A DNA stretch of 64,000 bases from Pseudomonas fontis (GTDB lineage Bacteria; Pseudomonadota; Gammaproteobacteria; Pseudomonadales; Pseudomonadaceae), in NCBI RefSeq assembly GCF_028656955.1, contig NZ_JAMDGY010000016.1, positions 51,271-115,270 of the forward strand, read 5' to 3'. Under the pieces are notes generated by a model. It saw only the letters and a program-made list of their open reading frames with translations, searched no databases and was not told the DNA's origin. Shown in pieces: positions 14,664-25,963 of the stretch (its first letter is position 1; each line of letters opens with the position of its first letter). Position numbers and translations under genes: made by a program.

Positions 14664-15293
14664 TCAGCCTTTGAACAGGCTGTCACCCTGCAGGTCGCGG
14701 GCCTCGAAGGCCGCACGCACCGGAGCGAACGAGCGCCGGTGAATCGGCGTGGGGCCCAGGCGAGCCAGCGCTTCCAGGTGCACCGGGGTCGGGTAACCCT
14801 TGTGTCCGCCGATGCCATAGCCTGGGTAGATCCGCTCGAACGCGGCCATTTCCCGGTCGCGGGTAACCTTGGCCAGAATCGAGGCCGCGGCGATCGCCGG
14901 CACCTGGCTATCACCCTTGACCACAGGGGCCGAAGGCACGTTCAGTTTAGGGCAGCGGTTGCCGTCGATCAGCGCCAGTTTCGGCGTGATGTGCAGGCCT
15001 TCCACCGCACGCTGCATGGCCAGCATGGTGGCATGCAGGATATTCAGCTGGTCGATCTCTTCGACCTCGGCCCGGGCGATGCAGAAGCTCAGGGCCTTTT
15101 CGCAGATCTCTTCATAGAGCTTCTCGCGCTTGGCTTCGGTGAGCTTCTTCGAGTCGTTGAGCCCGAGGATCGGCCGATTCGGGTCGAGGATCACCGCCGC
15201 CGTCACCACCGCGCCGCACAGTGGGCCACGGCCCACCTCGTCGACACCGGCGACCAGGTCTTCGACCAGGTTGAAATCCAATCCAGTTTGCAT
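14664..15293 (-). CDS. rnhB: Ribonuclease HII
   Basis: Cleaves RNA in RNA-DNA hybrids and nicks at single embedded ribonucleotides. The 209-residue type 2 RNase H begins with the active-site segment [16 protein letters not shown] (Asp and Glu near residues 18 and 19); the third acidic residue lies in [10 protein letters not shown] near 107. Its ATG directly abuts the lpxB stop codon. The gap to dnaE contains a terminator. Confidence 0.96.
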   Translation of the reverse strand: MQTGLDFNLVEDLVAGVDEVGRGPLCGAVVTAAVILDPNRPILGLNDSKKLTEAKREKLYEEICEKALSFCIARAEVEEIDQLNILHATMLAMQRAVEGLHITPKLALIDGNRCPKLNVPSAPVVKGDSQVPAIAAASILAKVTRDREMAAFERIYPGYGIGGHKGYPTPVHLEALARLGPTPIHRRSFAPVRAAFEARDLQGDSLFKG

Positions 15294-16421
15294 TTATCGG
15301 GTTTCCAGCAAAGCCAGCACCGCGTCTGCCGCCTGATTCGAGGCGTCACGGCGCAGGGTGCGGTGGATCTGGTCAAAGCCTTCGGTCTGTTGCTCGCCAC
15401 CCTTGATCAGCGGCACCAGGGTTTGCGCCAGGGCCTCGCTGGTAGCGGCCTCTTGCAGCAGCTCCGGCACCAGCAGGCGCTGGGCCAGCAGGTTGGGCAG
15501 GGACACGTAGGGGCTTTTGACCAGACGTTTGAGAATCCAGTAGGTCAGCGGCGCCAGGCGGTAGGCAACCACCATCGGGCGCTTGTACAGCAATGCTTCC
15601 AGGGTTGCGGTGCCCGAGGCGATCAGCACCGCATCGCAGGCTTCCAGGGCCAGGTGCGACTGTCCGTCGAGCAGCGTCAGGGGCAAGTCGCGGCCAGCGA
15701 GCATCTGCTCCAGCTGTGCACGCCGCGCCGGGTTGGCACACGGCGTGACGAAACGTACCCCAGGGACCAATGCCTGCACGCGCTGTGCGGTGTCGAGGAA
15801 CAAGGCACCCAGGCGCCCGACTTCACCACCACGACTGCCCGGCATCAAGGCCACCACAGGGCCGTCAGCGAGCCCCAATACGGCACGAGCGGCGCGGCGA
15901 TCGGATTCGAGCGGGATGGTATCGGCCAGCGGGTGACCGACGAAACGCACCGGAACACCCTTCTCTTCGTAGAATCGGGCTTCGAACGGCAGCAGCGTCA
16001 GCATCAGGTCGCAGCCTTCGCGGATCTTCAACACGCGCTTCTGGCGCCATGCCCATACCGAAGGGCTGACGTAGTGCACGGTCTTGATCCCGGCCTGGCG
16101 CAGCTTGAGTTCGATGTTGAGATTGAAGTCCGGGGCATCGATGCCGATGAACACATCCGGCTTTTCGTCGATCAGCGTCTGGATCAGCAGTTTGCGGCGC
16201 TTGAGCAGCTCGCGCAGGCGGCCCAGCACTTCCACCAGGCCCATCACCGCCAGGCGCTCCATGGGGAAGTAGGTGCGCAGCCCCTCGGCTTCCATCAGGG
16301 GGCCGCCGACACCGATAAAGCGTACATCCGGGTGACGCGCCTTGAGCGCGCGCATCAAGCCGGAACCGAGAATATCGCCGCTGGCCTCGCCAGCCACCAG
16401 CGCTACGCACAGAGTCGACAT
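15294..16421 (-). CDS. lpxB: Lipid-A-disaccharide synthase
   Basis: Joins UDP-diacylglucosamine and lipid X to form the lipid A disaccharide at the inner membrane (glycosyltransferase family 19). The 375-residue protein begins [19 protein letters not shown], the conserved N-terminus, and contains DAPDFNL near 98, PSVWAWR near 126 and the [10 protein letters not shown] motif near 193. The ATG at 16421 lies 1 nt past the lpxA stop, which decides the start over a longer frame. It sits in the fabZ-lpxA-lpxB-rnhB run. Confidence 0.97.
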   Translation of the reverse strand: MSTLCVALVAGEASGDILGSGLMRALKARHPDVRFIGVGGPLMEAEGLRTYFPMERLAVMGLVEVLGRLRELLKRRKLLIQTLIDEKPDVFIGIDAPDFNLNIELKLRQAGIKTVHYVSPSVWAWRQKRVLKIREGCDLMLTLLPFEARFYEEKGVPVRFVGHPLADTIPLESDRRAARAVLGLADGPVVALMPGSRGGEVGRLGALFLDTAQRVQALVPGVRFVTPCANPARRAQLEQMLAGRDLPLTLLDGQSHLALEACDAVLIASGTATLEALLYKRPMVVAYRLAPLTYWILKRLVKSPYVSLPNLLAQRLLVPELLQEAATSEALAQTLVPLIKGGEQQTEGFDQIHRTLRRDASNQAADAVLALLETR

Positions 16422-16422
16422 A

Positions 16423-17199
16423 TCAGCGCGTGATGCCGCGGGTGGAGGTCTGGATCGATTGACGGAAGACGTCGACTTCCGGGAACTGCTGGGCAGGCTC
16501 TTGCAGCTCGGCAATGGCTTGCTCGACGGTCAGGCCCTGGCGGTAGACCACCTTATAGGCACGGCGCAGCGCATGGATCGCTTCTTCGCTGAAACCACGA
16601 CGGCGCATGCCTTCGAAGTTCATGCTGCGCGCTTCGGCCGGATTGCCAAAGACCGTGACGTACGCCGGTACATCCTTGCCAATGGCCGTGCCCATGCCGG
16701 AGAAGCTGTGGGCGCCGATATGGCAGTACTGATGCACCAGGGTGAAACCAGACAGGATCGCCCAGTCATCGACATGCACGTGGCCAGCCAGCGCAGTGTT
16801 GTTGACGAGGATGCAGTGGTTGCCGATGACGCTATCGTGACCGATGTGCGCGTAGGCCATGATCAGGTTGTGATCGCCCAGGGTGGTTTCGCTGCGGTCT
16901 TGCACCGTACCACGGTGAATGGTCACGCCCTCGCGGATCACGTTGTGATCGCCGATCACCAGGCGAGTCTCCTCACCCTTGTATTTCATGTCGGGGGTGT
17001 CTTCACCCACCGAGGAGAACTGATAGATGCGGTTGTACTTGCCGATACGGGTCGGCCCTTTGAGTACAACGTGCGGACCGATAACGGTCCCCTCGCCGAT
17101 CTCGACCCCGGCACCGATGATCGACCAAGGGCCGACCTCGACGCCGTCGGCAAGCTTCGCCGACGGATCGATGATTGCCCGAGGGTCAATCAAACTCAT
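16423..17199 (-). CDS. lpxA: Acyl-ACP--UDP-N-acetylglucosamine O-acyltransferase
   Basis: First step of lipid A synthesis: moves a 3-hydroxyacyl chain from ACP to UDP-GlcNAc in the cytoplasm. The 258-residue protein is a left-handed beta-helix built from hexapeptide repeats ([LIV]-G-x-x-x-x, residues 1-190) with a helical C-terminus. The catalytic His lies in the IHRGTV region near residue 122. Its ATG overlaps the fabZ stop by 4 nt. FabZ and LpxA compete for the same hydroxyacyl-ACP, and they are adjacent here as in most gammaproteobacteria. Confidence 0.97.
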   Translation of the reverse strand: MSLIDPRAIIDPSAKLADGVEVGPWSIIGAGVEIGEGTVIGPHVVLKGPTRIGKYNRIYQFSSVGEDTPDMKYKGEETRLVIGDHNVIREGVTIHRGTVQDRSETTLGDHNLIMAYAHIGHDSVIGNHCILVNNTALAGHVHVDDWAILSGFTLVHQYCHIGAHSFSGMGTAIGKDVPAYVTVFGNPAEARSMNFEGMRRRGFSEEAIHALRRAYKVVYRQGLTVEQAIAELQEPAQQFPEVDVFRQSIQTSTRGITR

Positions 17200-17636
17200 A
17201 GCTTGCGTTCCGCGCAGATGATTTCCGCAGAGCAGACCGGCTTGCCGTCAACCGAGGCCTGGCACTCGAACTTCCAGATCTGGCGCTTGCAACTGATGAA
17301 CTTGGCTTCGAGGATCAGCTGGTCGCCCGGCAGCACGGGCTGGCGGAAACGCAGCTTGTCGGAGCCAACGAAGTAGTAGAGCGTGCCGTCCGCCGGTTTG
17401 ACGTCGAGCATCTTGAAGCCGAGGATCCCGGCCGCCTGGGCCATGGCCTCAATGATCAACACACCCGGCATGATTGGATGCGCAGGGAAGTGGCCATTGA
17501 AGAAAGGCTCGTTGATGCTGACATTCTTGTAGGCACGAATGCGCTTGGCCTCGACGTCCAGTTCCACTACCCGGTCCACGAGCAGGAACGGGTAACGGTG
17601 AGGCAGGTATTCGCGAATCTCGTTGATGTCCATCAT
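17196..17636 (-). CDS. fabZ: 3-hydroxyacyl-[acyl-carrier-protein] dehydratase
   Basis: Dehydrates 3-hydroxyacyl-ACP to trans-2-enoyl-ACP in fatty acid elongation. The 146-residue hotdog-fold protein has the active-site loop [10 protein letters not shown] near 14-23 and the [19 protein letters not shown] segment near 47-65, holding the catalytic His and Glu. The start is one of two consecutive ATGs (17636 or 17633). The gap to lpxD upstream is 112 nt, larger than others in this cluster, so a promoter there is possible. Confidence 0.96.
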   Translation of the reverse strand: MMDINEIREYLPHRYPFLLVDRVVELDVEAKRIRAYKNVSINEPFFNGHFPAHPIMPGVLIIEAMAQAAGILGFKMLDVKPADGTLYYFVGSDKLRFRQPVLPGDQLILEAKFISCKRQIWKFECQASVDGKPVCSAEIICAERKL

Positions 17637-17748
17637 TTCGGGGGGAAGCCTGTAGTAAAGATAGGGAGCACGCGCATTCGCGCCGCGCTCCTTTTGCAAA
17701 TCAAGAGGGCCGTTTAGCGGCTATCCGCTCTTGATCAGGAAATTGGTA

Positions 17749-18804
17749 TCAGCCTTCAGATGAAGCTTTGTCGCCTGAGGTCACGGCTGCGACACGCTTT
17801 TCCACCTGCTGAAGACGCTTTGCCATCTCGTCCAGCTGCCGGATCCGCGCGGCGCTTTTGCGCCAATCGCCCAGCGTCTGCATCGCCGTACCGGAAGAAT
17901 AGCCGCCCGGTTCGGTGATCGAACGGGTGACCATGGTCATCCCGGAGACGAAAACGCCATCACACACATCGATATGGCCCACCATGCCGACACCGCCAGC
18001 AATGGTGCAATGCTTGCCGATCTTGGTACTGCCGGAAATCCCGACGCACGCGGCCATTGCCGTATGGTCGCCGACCTGCACGTTATGGGCAATCTGGATC
18101 TGGTTGTCGAGCTTGACGCCATCACCGATACGGGTATCGGCCAGGGCACCGCGATCAATTGCCGTGTTCACGCCGATTTCAACGTCGTCACCAATGCTGA
18201 CACCGCCGATCTGGGCGATTTTGCGCCAGATGCCTTTCTCGTTGGCAAAGCCGAAGCCTTCACCGCCCAGCACCGCGCCAGACTGGATCACCACACGCTT
18301 GCCGATGCGCACATCGTGGTACAGGGTGACACGCGGGGCCAACCAACCGCCCTCGCCAATCACGCTGCGTGCACCAATAAAGCAATGCGCGCCGACGGTC
18401 ACAGCTGCGCCAATCTGCGCACCACTCTCGATCACTGCGAAGGCGCCGATACTGGCCGTCGCATCTACCTGGGCGTCTGCAGCCACCACGGCGCTGGGAT
18501 GCACTCCCGCCACAGCCTTGGGCTTTGGATCGAACAGGTGGGAAATACGCGCATACGCCAGGTAAGGGTCCGGCACGATCAGCGCATTGCCGGCGAAGCC
18601 TTCGGCGTCGTCGGCCTTGAGCAGGACCGCAGCGGCCTTGCTCTCGGGCAAATACTTGCGGTATTGCGGATTGGCCAGGAAGCTGAGCTGCCCGGCGCCG
18701 GCTTCTTGCAGGGTCGCAAGGCCGGTAATGTCCAGTTCCTCGGGGCCACGCAGGGTGGCGCCAAGGAACTCGGCCAGCTGGCCGAGTTTCAGGGTCACAG
18801 TCAT
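17749..18804 (-). CDS. lpxD: UDP-3-O-(3-hydroxyacyl)glucosamine N-acyltransferase
   Basis: Third step of lipid A synthesis: N-acylates UDP-3-O-acylglucosamine from hydroxyacyl-ACP. The 351-residue protein has an N-terminal uridine-binding domain (about 1-100), a long left-handed beta-helix of hexapeptide repeats (about 105-300), and a C-terminal helix with coiled-coil character (about 320-345). The catalytic His is likely in [13 protein letters not shown] near 238. The ATG at 18804 lies 2 nt after the skp stop; a TTG two codons upstream is less likely. Confidence 0.96.
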   Translation of the reverse strand: MTVTLKLGQLAEFLGATLRGPEELDITGLATLQEAGAGQLSFLANPQYRKYLPESKAAAVLLKADDAEGFAGNALIVPDPYLAYARISHLFDPKPKAVAGVHPSAVVAADAQVDATASIGAFAVIESGAQIGAAVTVGAHCFIGARSVIGEGGWLAPRVTLYHDVRIGKRVVIQSGAVLGGEGFGFANEKGIWRKIAQIGGVSIGDDVEIGVNTAIDRGALADTRIGDGVKLDNQIQIAHNVQVGDHTAMAACVGISGSTKIGKHCTIAGGVGMVGHIDVCDGVFVSGMTMVTRSITEPGGYSSGTAMQTLGDWRKSAARIRQLDEMAKRLQQVEKRVAAVTSGDKASSEG

Positions 18805-18806
18805 GA

Positions 18807-19310
18807 TCAACGCGACTGGTTCATGCGCTCGATGACCTGGCGGGTGATGTCGTACTGAGGCTTGACATCAATGACCGCGCCACGCTCGAGCACCAGGTCG
18901 AACGCGCCTTTCTTGATCACTTCTTCAACGGCGCCGTCCAGCTTAGGCTTGAGTTGCTTGAGCATTTCGCGGTCAGCAACAGCCTTGGCTTCGTTCAGTT
19001 CTTTGGACTGGAACTGGAAGTCACGGGCCTTTTGCTTGAATTCAAGCTCCAGGCGCTCGCGCTCAGGCTGGGCCATCTTGTCGCCACCGGCGACCAGACG
19101 GTCCTGGATGCCCTTGGCGCTGCTTTCCAGGTTTTTCAGTTTGGTCAGCTGCGGACCGAATTTCTTCTCGGCATCGACCGCGTACTTCTTGGCCGCGTCG
19201 GATTCGAGCAGCGCCATCTGATAGTTCAGAACGGCGATCTTCATTTCAGCGAAGGCCGGGGTGGCGACCAGGGTAGCAGCCAGTAAAGCCAGTTGAGTCA
19301 ACTTACGCAC
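18807..19310 (-). CDS. skp: Periplasmic chaperone Skp/OmpH
   Basis: Trimeric periplasmic holdase that carries unfolded outer membrane proteins towards the BAM complex. The 167-residue precursor has a cleavable signal peptide ([21 protein letters not shown], cut near residue 21) and long charged helices (about 35-130) that form the tentacle-like coiled coils of the family. It lies between bamA and lpxD, its usual place, and is followed by lpxD after 2 nt. Confidence 0.95.
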   Translation of the reverse strand: MRKLTQLALLAATLVATPAFAEMKIAVLNYQMALLESDAAKKYAVDAEKKFGPQLTKLKNLESSAKGIQDRLVAGGDKMAQPERERLELEFKQKARDFQFQSKELNEAKAVADREMLKQLKPKLDGAVEEVIKKGAFDLVLERGAVIDVKPQYDITRQVIERMNQSR

Positions 19311-19355
19311 GATGCACTCCTACAGAATCCGTTGTCGTTTACGCGGGGCAGACCC

Positions 19356-21704
19356 TTAGAAGGTCTGACCCAGAGAGAATTGGAACACCTGGGTATCGGC
19401 GTCGTCCGGCTTCTTGATTGGCATGGCCAGGCTGAAGCTCAACGGACCGAGTGCGGTAATCCAGGTCACGCCCAGACCCACCGAGCTGGCCAGGCCGGAC
19501 AGGCCCAGCTTCTCGCAGTCGGGCTTGGAACCGCAGTTGGTGTCGAAGACGTTACCCACATCCCAGAATACCGAGGTACGCAGCGAGCGCTGATCCTTGA
19601 CGAATGGCAGCGGGAACAACAGTTCCATACCACCCTGGACCAGCACGTTACCACCGAACGGCAGCGGATCCTGGTCCGGGTCAGCTACAGTGCCCGCGTT
19701 TTTACCGGTACTTGGGGTGCTGCGCGGGCCGAGGCTGCTGTCCTTGAAGCCACGAACCGAGTTGAAGCCACCTGCGTAGTAGTTTTCATAGAACGGCAGA
19801 CCGGAGGTCGAACCGAAGCCATCACCATAACCCAGCTCGGTGTGCAGACGCAGGGTGTACTCGTTGGTGATTGGCTTGAACAGCTGACCACGGTAGTCCA
19901 GCTTGAAGAACGACAGGTCGCTACCTGGAGTAGTTGCTTCCAGGGTCAGGCTTTGCGAGTGACCGCGAGTAGCCAGTACGCCTTTGTTCAGGGTCGACTC
20001 GGACCAGCCGGCCGACGCCTTGAAGTTCAGGTAGTTGTCGCCTTCCTGTTTAACGAAATCGAAGATCTCGTCAACGGTGTACTTACCGGTCTTGATCTTG
20101 TCTTGCTGTACGGTCAGGCCGAAAGTCAGACGCGAAGTTTCGCTGATCGGGTAGCCCACGCTTGCGCCGGCACCCAGGCTGTCCACGGCATAGCTTGCCA
20201 CGTCGACGTCGAGGTCATCGTAGTCGGTGGAGCGGTAGAAGGCGTTGTAACCCAGGCTGACGCCGTCGGCAGTCCAGTAGGGGTCCACGTAGCCGAAGTT
20301 GTATCGGCTCTGGTATTCACTACGGGTCAGACCGATGGAGACCTTGTTACCGGTACCCAGGAAGTTGTTCTGGCTGATCGAACCACCGAGGATCAGGCCC
20401 GCGCTCTGGGCGAAACCGACACTGGCGGTGATCGAACCGGAAGCTTGCTCTTCAACGCTGTAGTTGACGTCAACCTGGTCGTCGGTGCCCGGAACAGCCG
20501 GAGTCTCGACGTTGACTTCCTTGAAGAAGCCCAGGCGTTCCAGGCGGGTCTTGGATTGGTCGATCAGGTAGGTCGAAGCCCAGCCACCTTCCATCTGACG
20601 CATTTCACGACGCAGCACTTCGTCCTCGGACTTGGTGTTGCCACGGAAGTTGATGCGGTTGACGTAGGCACGCTTGCCCGGGTCGACGACAAACATGATG
20701 TCCACGGTGTGGTCATCATCGTGCGGCTGTGGCACGCCGTTGACGTTGGCGAAGGTGTAGCCTTCGTTACCCAGGCGGCGGGTGATCAGCTCGGACGTGG
20801 TGGTCATCACCTTGCGCGAGAAGACCTGGCCAGGCTGTACCAGCAACAGTGCCTTGACCTGGTCTTCAGGGACCTTGAGGTCACCCGAGAGCTTCACGTC
20901 ACGTACGGTGTATTTCTCACCTTCGTTGACGTTGACGGTGATGTAGACGTGCTTCTTGTCCGGGGTGATCGACACCTGGGTAGACGCGATGTCCATGTTG
21001 ATGTAGCCGCGGTCCAGGTAGTAGGAGCGCAGACGCTCCAGGTCACCGGAGAGTTTTTCGCGGGCGTACTTGTCGTCGTTCTTGAAGAAGGACAGCCAGT
21101 TGGTGGTTTTCAGCTCGAACAGACCGGCGAGGTCTTCGTCGCTGAACACGGTGTTGCCCACCACGTTGATGTGCTGGATGGCCGCCACGGTGCCTTCGTT
21201 GATCTTGATTTTAAGACCTACGCGGTTACGCGGCTGTGGCACCACCTCGGCATCAACCTCGGCCGAGTAACGGCCTTGGGCGACGTACTGGCGTTGCAGT
21301 TCGTTACGCACGCCCTCGAGGGTCGCACGCTGGAAGATTTCACCTTCAGCCAGGCCCGACTGTTTCAGGCCCTTCATCAGATCTTCGGTGCTGATGGCCT
21401 TGTTGCCTTCAATCTCGATGCTCGAGACGGAAGGACGCTCGACCACGTTGATGATCAGGACGTTGCCGTCGTGAGCCAGTTGGATGTCCTGGAAGAACCC
21501 GGTTTTGAACAGCGCACGGGTCGACTCCACCAAGCGACGGTCGTCAGCCTGGTCACCAACGTTCAATGGCAAAGCACCGAAAACGCTGCCAGCGGAAACC
21601 CGCTGCAGACCATTGACACGAATATCGGAGATGGTGAAGGACTCGGCGTGAACTTCAGCGATCATCAGTACGGCGAGAACCGCAGGTAGCAGCAGACGTT
21701 TCAT
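19356..21704 (-). CDS. bamA: Outer membrane protein assembly factor BamA
   Basis: Central beta-barrel of the BAM machine, which inserts proteins into the outer membrane. The 782-residue precursor has a signal peptide (residues 1-20, ending VHA), five POTRA domains (about 21-420) and a 16-stranded C-terminal barrel ending in phenylalanine (SLGQTF), the signature of outer membrane proteins. The ATG at 21704 gives MKRLLLPAVLAVLMI; the longer frame has no signal peptide at its start. Flanked by rseP and skp. Confidence 0.97.
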   Translation of the reverse strand: MKRLLLPAVLAVLMIAEVHAESFTISDIRVNGLQRVSAGSVFGALPLNVGDQADDRRLVESTRALFKTGFFQDIQLAHDGNVLIINVVERPSVSSIEIEGNKAISTEDLMKGLKQSGLAEGEIFQRATLEGVRNELQRQYVAQGRYSAEVDAEVVPQPRNRVGLKIKINEGTVAAIQHINVVGNTVFSDEDLAGLFELKTTNWLSFFKNDDKYAREKLSGDLERLRSYYLDRGYINMDIASTQVSITPDKKHVYITVNVNEGEKYTVRDVKLSGDLKVPEDQVKALLLVQPGQVFSRKVMTTTSELITRRLGNEGYTFANVNGVPQPHDDDHTVDIMFVVDPGKRAYVNRINFRGNTKSEDEVLRREMRQMEGGWASTYLIDQSKTRLERLGFFKEVNVETPAVPGTDDQVDVNYSVEEQASGSITASVGFAQSAGLILGGSISQNNFLGTGNKVSIGLTRSEYQSRYNFGYVDPYWTADGVSLGYNAFYRSTDYDDLDVDVASYAVDSLGAGASVGYPISETSRLTFGLTVQQDKIKTGKYTVDEIFDFVKQEGDNYLNFKASAGWSESTLNKGVLATRGHSQSLTLEATTPGSDLSFFKLDYRGQLFKPITNEYTLRLHTELGYGDGFGSTSGLPFYENYYAGGFNSVRGFKDSSLGPRSTPSTGKNAGTVADPDQDPLPFGGNVLVQGGMELLFPLPFVKDQRSLRTSVFWDVGNVFDTNCGSKPDCEKLGLSGLASSVGLGVTWITALGPLSFSLAMPIKKPDDADTQVFQFSLGQTF

Positions 21705-21778
21705 GAAGTCCTTTCTTATTCCAACTGGCAATAAACGACCCGCCGCGAAAGACGGCAGGTTCGCAATTGAGCGAAGCT

Positions 21779-23131
21779 TTACAGTCGACCCAAATCGTTT
21801 ATCAGGGCAAGCAACATCACCCCGACTACCAAACTGATACCGATCTGGACCCCCCAACCTTGTACCCGATCCGAAAGCGGACGACCACGCGCCCACTCGA
21901 TCAGGTAGAACAGCAAATGCCCCCCATCCAATACTGGAATGGGCAGCAAGTTAAGAACCCCCAGGCTAATGCTCAGGTAGGCGAGGAAATTCAGGAAATC
22001 CCCGACGCCGGACTGGGCTGAAGCGCCCGCCACTTTAGCAATGGTTATCGGTCCGCTCAAGTTTTTTACCGAGAGCTCGCCGAAGAGCATTTTCTTGAGC
22101 GAATCGAGGGTCAGGACGCTCATGCTCCAGGTCCGCGAAACACCCTCGACAAAGCCGTCGAGAGGGCCGTAGCTGACCTCTCGCAACATCGCTGCTGGCC
22201 ACTCGACAGCTTTCACCCCGGCACCGAGGTAACCACTGGCATTCTTGCCTTCACCGCGACTGGCCAAGGTGACGGGCAGCTCCAGCGGCGCCCCATCACG
22301 TTCGATGCGCAGCACGACACGGCTGCCCGCACGCCCACGCACGGTATCGACCACTTGCTGCCAATCGGTCAGCGCCTGGCCATCGAGGGCCAGCAGACGG
22401 TCACCGGTTTTCAGACCGGCGGCCTGGGCCGGGCCTTTCGGATCCAGCTCAGCGAGCACCGGGGCCAGCGCCGGACGCCAAGGCTTGATGCCCAGCGAGC
22501 GGATCGGGTCCGGCTCGTCGGCACCCTTGAGCCAGCTGTCCAACGCCAGTACATAAGGCTTGTCAGTGCTGGAGCCTTCTTCACGAACAGTGACCTGCAA
22601 GGCACCGCTTTCACCCAGGCGGCGCACCAACTGCAGATTGACCGCGGCCCAACCATTGGTCGGTTCACCGTCAACGGCAACGATTTCCTGGCCAGCCCCC
22701 AGGCCAGCCACGGCTGCGAGACTCCCCGCCTCGACGCCGCCGATAACCGGGCGCACCTGCTGGCTGCCCAGCATAGCCAGGGCCCAGAAGAACACGATGG
22801 CCAGGAGGAAGTTGGCAATGGGCCCGGCAGCGACGATTGCTATGCGCTGGCGCACGGTCTTGCGATTGAACGATTGATCGAGCTGATCGGCCGGCACATC
22901 GCCTTCACGCTCGTCGAGCATCTTGACGTAGCCGCCCAACGGAATGGCAGCCACCACGAATTCGGTACCGTGGCGATCATGCCAGCGCACCAACGGCATG
23001 CCGAAGCCTACGGAAAAACGCAAAACCTTGACGCCACAACGCCGGGCCACCCAGAAGTGACCAAATTCGTGAAAGGTAACCAGCACACCCAATGCCACCA
23101 GGGTGCCGATAATCATATAGAGCGCACTCAT
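21779..23131 (-). CDS. rseP: Site-2 intramembrane zinc protease RseP
   Basis: Cuts the anti-sigma factor inside the inner membrane (MucP/RseP role), releasing the envelope-stress sigma factor. The 450-residue protein has the zinc-binding HEFGH at residues 21-25 in the first membrane helix, two PDZ domains (about 120-300), and the third metal ligand in PIPVLDGGHLLF near 395. Several hydrophobic helices are visible at both ends. It sits directly upstream of bamA (74 nt), linking sensing of misfolded outer membrane proteins to their assembly. Confidence 0.96.
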   Translation of the reverse strand: MSALYMIIGTLVALGVLVTFHEFGHFWVARRCGVKVLRFSVGFGMPLVRWHDRHGTEFVVAAIPLGGYVKMLDEREGDVPADQLDQSFNRKTVRQRIAIVAAGPIANFLLAIVFFWALAMLGSQQVRPVIGGVEAGSLAAVAGLGAGQEIVAVDGEPTNGWAAVNLQLVRRLGESGALQVTVREEGSSTDKPYVLALDSWLKGADEPDPIRSLGIKPWRPALAPVLAELDPKGPAQAAGLKTGDRLLALDGQALTDWQQVVDTVRGRAGSRVVLRIERDGAPLELPVTLASRGEGKNASGYLGAGVKAVEWPAAMLREVSYGPLDGFVEGVSRTWSMSVLTLDSLKKMLFGELSVKNLSGPITIAKVAGASAQSGVGDFLNFLAYLSISLGVLNLLPIPVLDGGHLLFYLIEWARGRPLSDRVQGWGVQIGISLVVGVMLLALINDLGRL

Positions 23132-23188
23132 GTCTTTCTCCGAATGACGTTCAGCGGGGCTTGGCGCGCCACCTTATGGCGTCGCACC

Positions 23189-24379
23189 TCAGCGCCCGTG
23201 ACTATCCAACCATTGCCCAGCCAGCACGCGGGCACGCTGATCGGCGGCAAACACCGCTTCCAACGCCTCCACGGCAACGACAGGCTCACGGTTGAGCACG
23301 TGGTCGATCATACTCGCGATCTCGGGGAAGCGGATGCGCCGCTGAAGAAATGCTTCCACCGCTACCTCGTTGGCCGCATTGAGCATGGCCGGCGCACTGT
23401 TGCCGGCATCCGCCGCCTGACGCGCCAGGCGCAGGCAGGGGAAGCGCTGCTCATCAGGCGCCTGGAAGTCCAGGCGGGCGATGGCGAACAGGTCCAGCGG
23501 TGCCACACCCGAGTCGATCCGCTCTGGCCAGGCCAGGGCGTTGGCGATTGGCGTGCGCATGTCCGGGTTGCCCAACTGGGCCAACACCGAGCCGTCGACA
23601 TAATCGACCAGCGAGTGAATCACGCTTTGCGGGTGCACCACCACCTCGACCTGCGCAGGCTTGGCATCAAACAGCCAGCAAGCTTCGATCAGTTCCAGGC
23701 CCTTGTTCATCATGCTCGCCGAATCGACGGAAATCTTGCGCCCCATCGACCAGTTCGGGTGCGCACAAGCCTGCTCAGGCGTTACTTCGTTCAATTCATT
23801 GAGTGGCGTCTCGCGGAACGGACCGCCAGACGCCGTCAACAGGATGCGGCGCACGCCAACCTGGGCCAGGCCACGGGAAAAGTCCCCCGGCAGGCACTGG
23901 AAAATGGCGTTGTGTTCGCTGTCGATCGGCAACAATACCGCGCCGCTTTCGCGCACCGCCTGCATGAACAGGGCACCGGACATCACCAGTGCCTCCTTGT
24001 TCGCCAGCAAGACCTTCTTGCCGGCCCTGACCGCTGCCAGGGTCGGGCTCAGGCCTGCCGCGCCAACAATGGCCGCCATGACGGCATCCACCTGCGGGTC
24101 GGCGGCGACTTGAGCAAGGCCCGCCTCACCCACCAGCACCTCAGTGCGCAAGCCCGCTGCTTTCAGCCCTTGGCGAAGCACCTGGGCTGAGGCATCGCTC
24201 GGCACCACGGCAAAGGCCGGCAGGTGCTTGATGCACAGGGCCAGCAGCTCATCGATACGCGAATAACCACTCACCGCGAACACTTCATAGCGTTCGGGGT
24301 GACGGGCAATCACGTCCAGCGTGCTCAGGCCGATGGAGCCCGTGGCACCCAGCACGGTAATACGTTGCACACGACTCAC
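23189..24379 (-). CDS. dxr: 1-deoxy-D-xylulose 5-phosphate reductoisomerase
   Basis: Converts deoxyxylulose phosphate to methylerythritol phosphate with NADPH, the committed step of the non-mevalonate isoprenoid pathway. The 396-residue protein has the N-terminal NADPH motif GATGSIGLS near 10-18, LANKEALV near 126 and the metal-binding and substrate-loop region ([11 protein letters not shown] near 151, [10 protein letters not shown] near 226). It overlaps cdsA by 4 nt. uppS, whose substrates derive from this pathway, is two genes upstream. Confidence 0.96.
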   Translation of the reverse strand: MSRVQRITVLGATGSIGLSTLDVIARHPERYEVFAVSGYSRIDELLALCIKHLPAFAVVPSDASAQVLRQGLKAAGLRTEVLVGEAGLAQVAADPQVDAVMAAIVGAAGLSPTLAAVRAGKKVLLANKEALVMSGALFMQAVRESGAVLLPIDSEHNAIFQCLPGDFSRGLAQVGVRRILLTASGGPFRETPLNELNEVTPEQACAHPNWSMGRKISVDSASMMNKGLELIEACWLFDAKPAQVEVVVHPQSVIHSLVDYVDGSVLAQLGNPDMRTPIANALAWPERIDSGVAPLDLFAIARLDFQAPDEQRFPCLRLARQAADAGNSAPAMLNAANEVAVEAFLQRRIRFPEIASMIDHVLNREPVVAVEALEAVFAADQRARVLAGQWLDSHGR

Positions 24380-25191
24380 AGCACGCCCCAGTTAGCAGCC
24401 CACAGCAGCACGGCAAACAATGGGATGGCAGCCGTGAGGCTGTCGATGCGGTCCAGCACACCACCATGGCCCGGCAGCAGGTTGCTGCTGTCCTTGATGC
24501 CGGAGCGGCGCTTGAACATGCTTTCGGTCAGGTCACCGACCACCGAAGCCATGACGACCAGGCCGGCACCCAGCACACCCAGCAGCAACTCAGCAAAGCT
24601 CCAGCCGCGGTTGACCCCAACCACAACGGTAATCAGCAGGCTGACAACCAGGCCGCCGTACACGCCTTCCCAGCTTTTGCCTGGACTGACCTGCGGGGCC
24701 AGCTTGCGCTTGCCGAAGGCCCGGCCGGAGAAGTACGCACCGATATCGGCACCCCAGACCAGTACCATGACGGCCATGATCAACCAGTTACCCAGCGGCC
24801 ACAGCTTGAGCAGCACCAGGCCTTGCCAGGCCGGCAGCAGGATCAACAGGCCGATCAGCAGGCGACAGGCCGCACTGGCCCACAGCTCGCTGCTGCGCGG
24901 GTAGGTCAGGACCAGCCAGGTGGCCAAGCCCCACCACAACACCGAGGCGCCAAGCACCCACGGCGCCAGGTCAGGCATCAGGTGCAACAGCATCAGCAGG
25001 CCGGCCACCACAGCGGCATAGGCCACCCGCAGTACCTGAGCTTCAAGACCCGCCAGGCGAGCCCACTCCCACGCACCCAGGCTCACAACCAGCCCGATAA
25101 ACAGGGCAAACGCGCCGCCGTCCAGCAGGAAGAAACCGCCCAGGGCGATCGGCAACAGGATCAGCGCAGTGATGATGCGTTGTTTAAGCAT
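24376..25191 (-). CDS. cdsA: Phosphatidate cytidylyltransferase
   Basis: Makes CDP-diacylglycerol from CTP and phosphatidate in the inner membrane, the branch point for all phospholipids. The 271-residue protein is very hydrophobic with about seven to eight membrane helices, and ends with the family signature [19 protein letters not shown] near 224-242. The ATG at 25191 overlaps the uppS stop by one base (TAATG type), which fixes the start; a frame extending 78 codons upstream is a shadow of uppS. Confidence 0.96.
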   Translation of the reverse strand: MLKQRIITALILLPIALGGFFLLDGGAFALFIGLVVSLGAWEWARLAGLEAQVLRVAYAAVVAGLLMLLHLMPDLAPWVLGASVLWWGLATWLVLTYPRSSELWASAACRLLIGLLILLPAWQGLVLLKLWPLGNWLIMAVMVLVWGADIGAYFSGRAFGKRKLAPQVSPGKSWEGVYGGLVVSLLITVVVGVNRGWSFAELLLGVLGAGLVVMASVVGDLTESMFKRRSGIKDSSNLLPGHGGVLDRIDSLTAAIPLFAVLLWAANWGVL

Positions 25192-25946
25192 TAAGCACGG
25201 GCTCCAGCTTCGACCTGCTCGCTGGTTTTCCCGAAGCGGCGCTGGCGCGAAGCGAAATCGGCCAGCGCGGTGCGCATGGCCTCGTGTTTGAAGTCCGGCC
25301 AGAAGAGGTCGGAGAAGTACAGCTCGGCGTAGGCCAACTGCCACAACAGGAAGTTGCTGATGCGGTGTTCGCCACCGGTGCGGATGCACAGGTCGGGCAA
25401 CGGCAAATCGCCGGTCGCAAGGCACGTCTGTAACAATTCGGGGGTAATGTCTTCCGGACGCAGATGTCCGGCCTGCACTTCACGCGCCAGGCGCTGGGCG
25501 GCCTGGGCGATATCCCACTGGCCACCGTAGTTCGCGGCGATCTGCAGGATGAAGCGATTACTGCCGGCGGTCAGCGCTTCGGCTTCACGCATGGCGGCCT
25601 GCAACTCCGGGTGGAAGCGCGAACGGTCACCGATGATCCGCAGGCTGATGTTGTTCTCGTTGAGCCGCTTGGCCTCCCGGCGCAGGGCCGAGAAGAACAG
25701 CTCCATCAGCGCGCCGACCTCTTCGGCCGGGCGCTGCCAGTTTTCGCTGGAGAAAGCGAACAGGGTCAGCACTTCGACCTTGGCCTCGGCGCAGACCTCG
25801 ATAACCGCCCGCACCGCGTCCACGCCGGCCTTGTGCCCGGCTACGCCGGGCAGCAGGCGTTTTTTCGCCCAGCGGTTATTCCCATCCATGATGATCGCGA
25901 CATGGCGCGGCACCGCCGAAGGCACACCCTGTTTAATCTTTTCCAT
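25191..25946 (-). CDS. uppS: Isoprenyl transferase (undecaprenyl diphosphate synthase)
   Basis: Adds cis-isoprene units to farnesyl diphosphate to make the C55 carrier lipid for peptidoglycan and O-antigen. The 251-residue protein has the conserved IIMDGNNRWAKKR near residues 18-30 (the active-site Asp is in MDGN), FAFSSENW near 63-70 and the C-terminal DLCIRTGGEHRISNFLLWQ near 192-210. It lies between frr and cdsA, the usual order. Confidence 0.96.
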   Translation of the reverse strand: MEKIKQGVPSAVPRHVAIIMDGNNRWAKKRLLPGVAGHKAGVDAVRAVIEVCAEAKVEVLTLFAFSSENWQRPAEEVGALMELFFSALRREAKRLNENNISLRIIGDRSRFHPELQAAMREAEALTAGSNRFILQIAANYGGQWDIAQAAQRLAREVQAGHLRPEDITPELLQTCLATGDLPLPDLCIRTGGEHRISNFLLWQLAYAELYFSDLFWPDFKHEAMRTALADFASRQRRFGKTSEQVEAGARA

Positions 25947-25963
25947 TAAAAGAAGTCCTGGCC

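Noticed and set aside
21705..21896. Extended N-terminus of BamA
   Set aside because: The added residues overlap the rseP 3' end and would hide the signal peptide that starts at the ATG at 21704.
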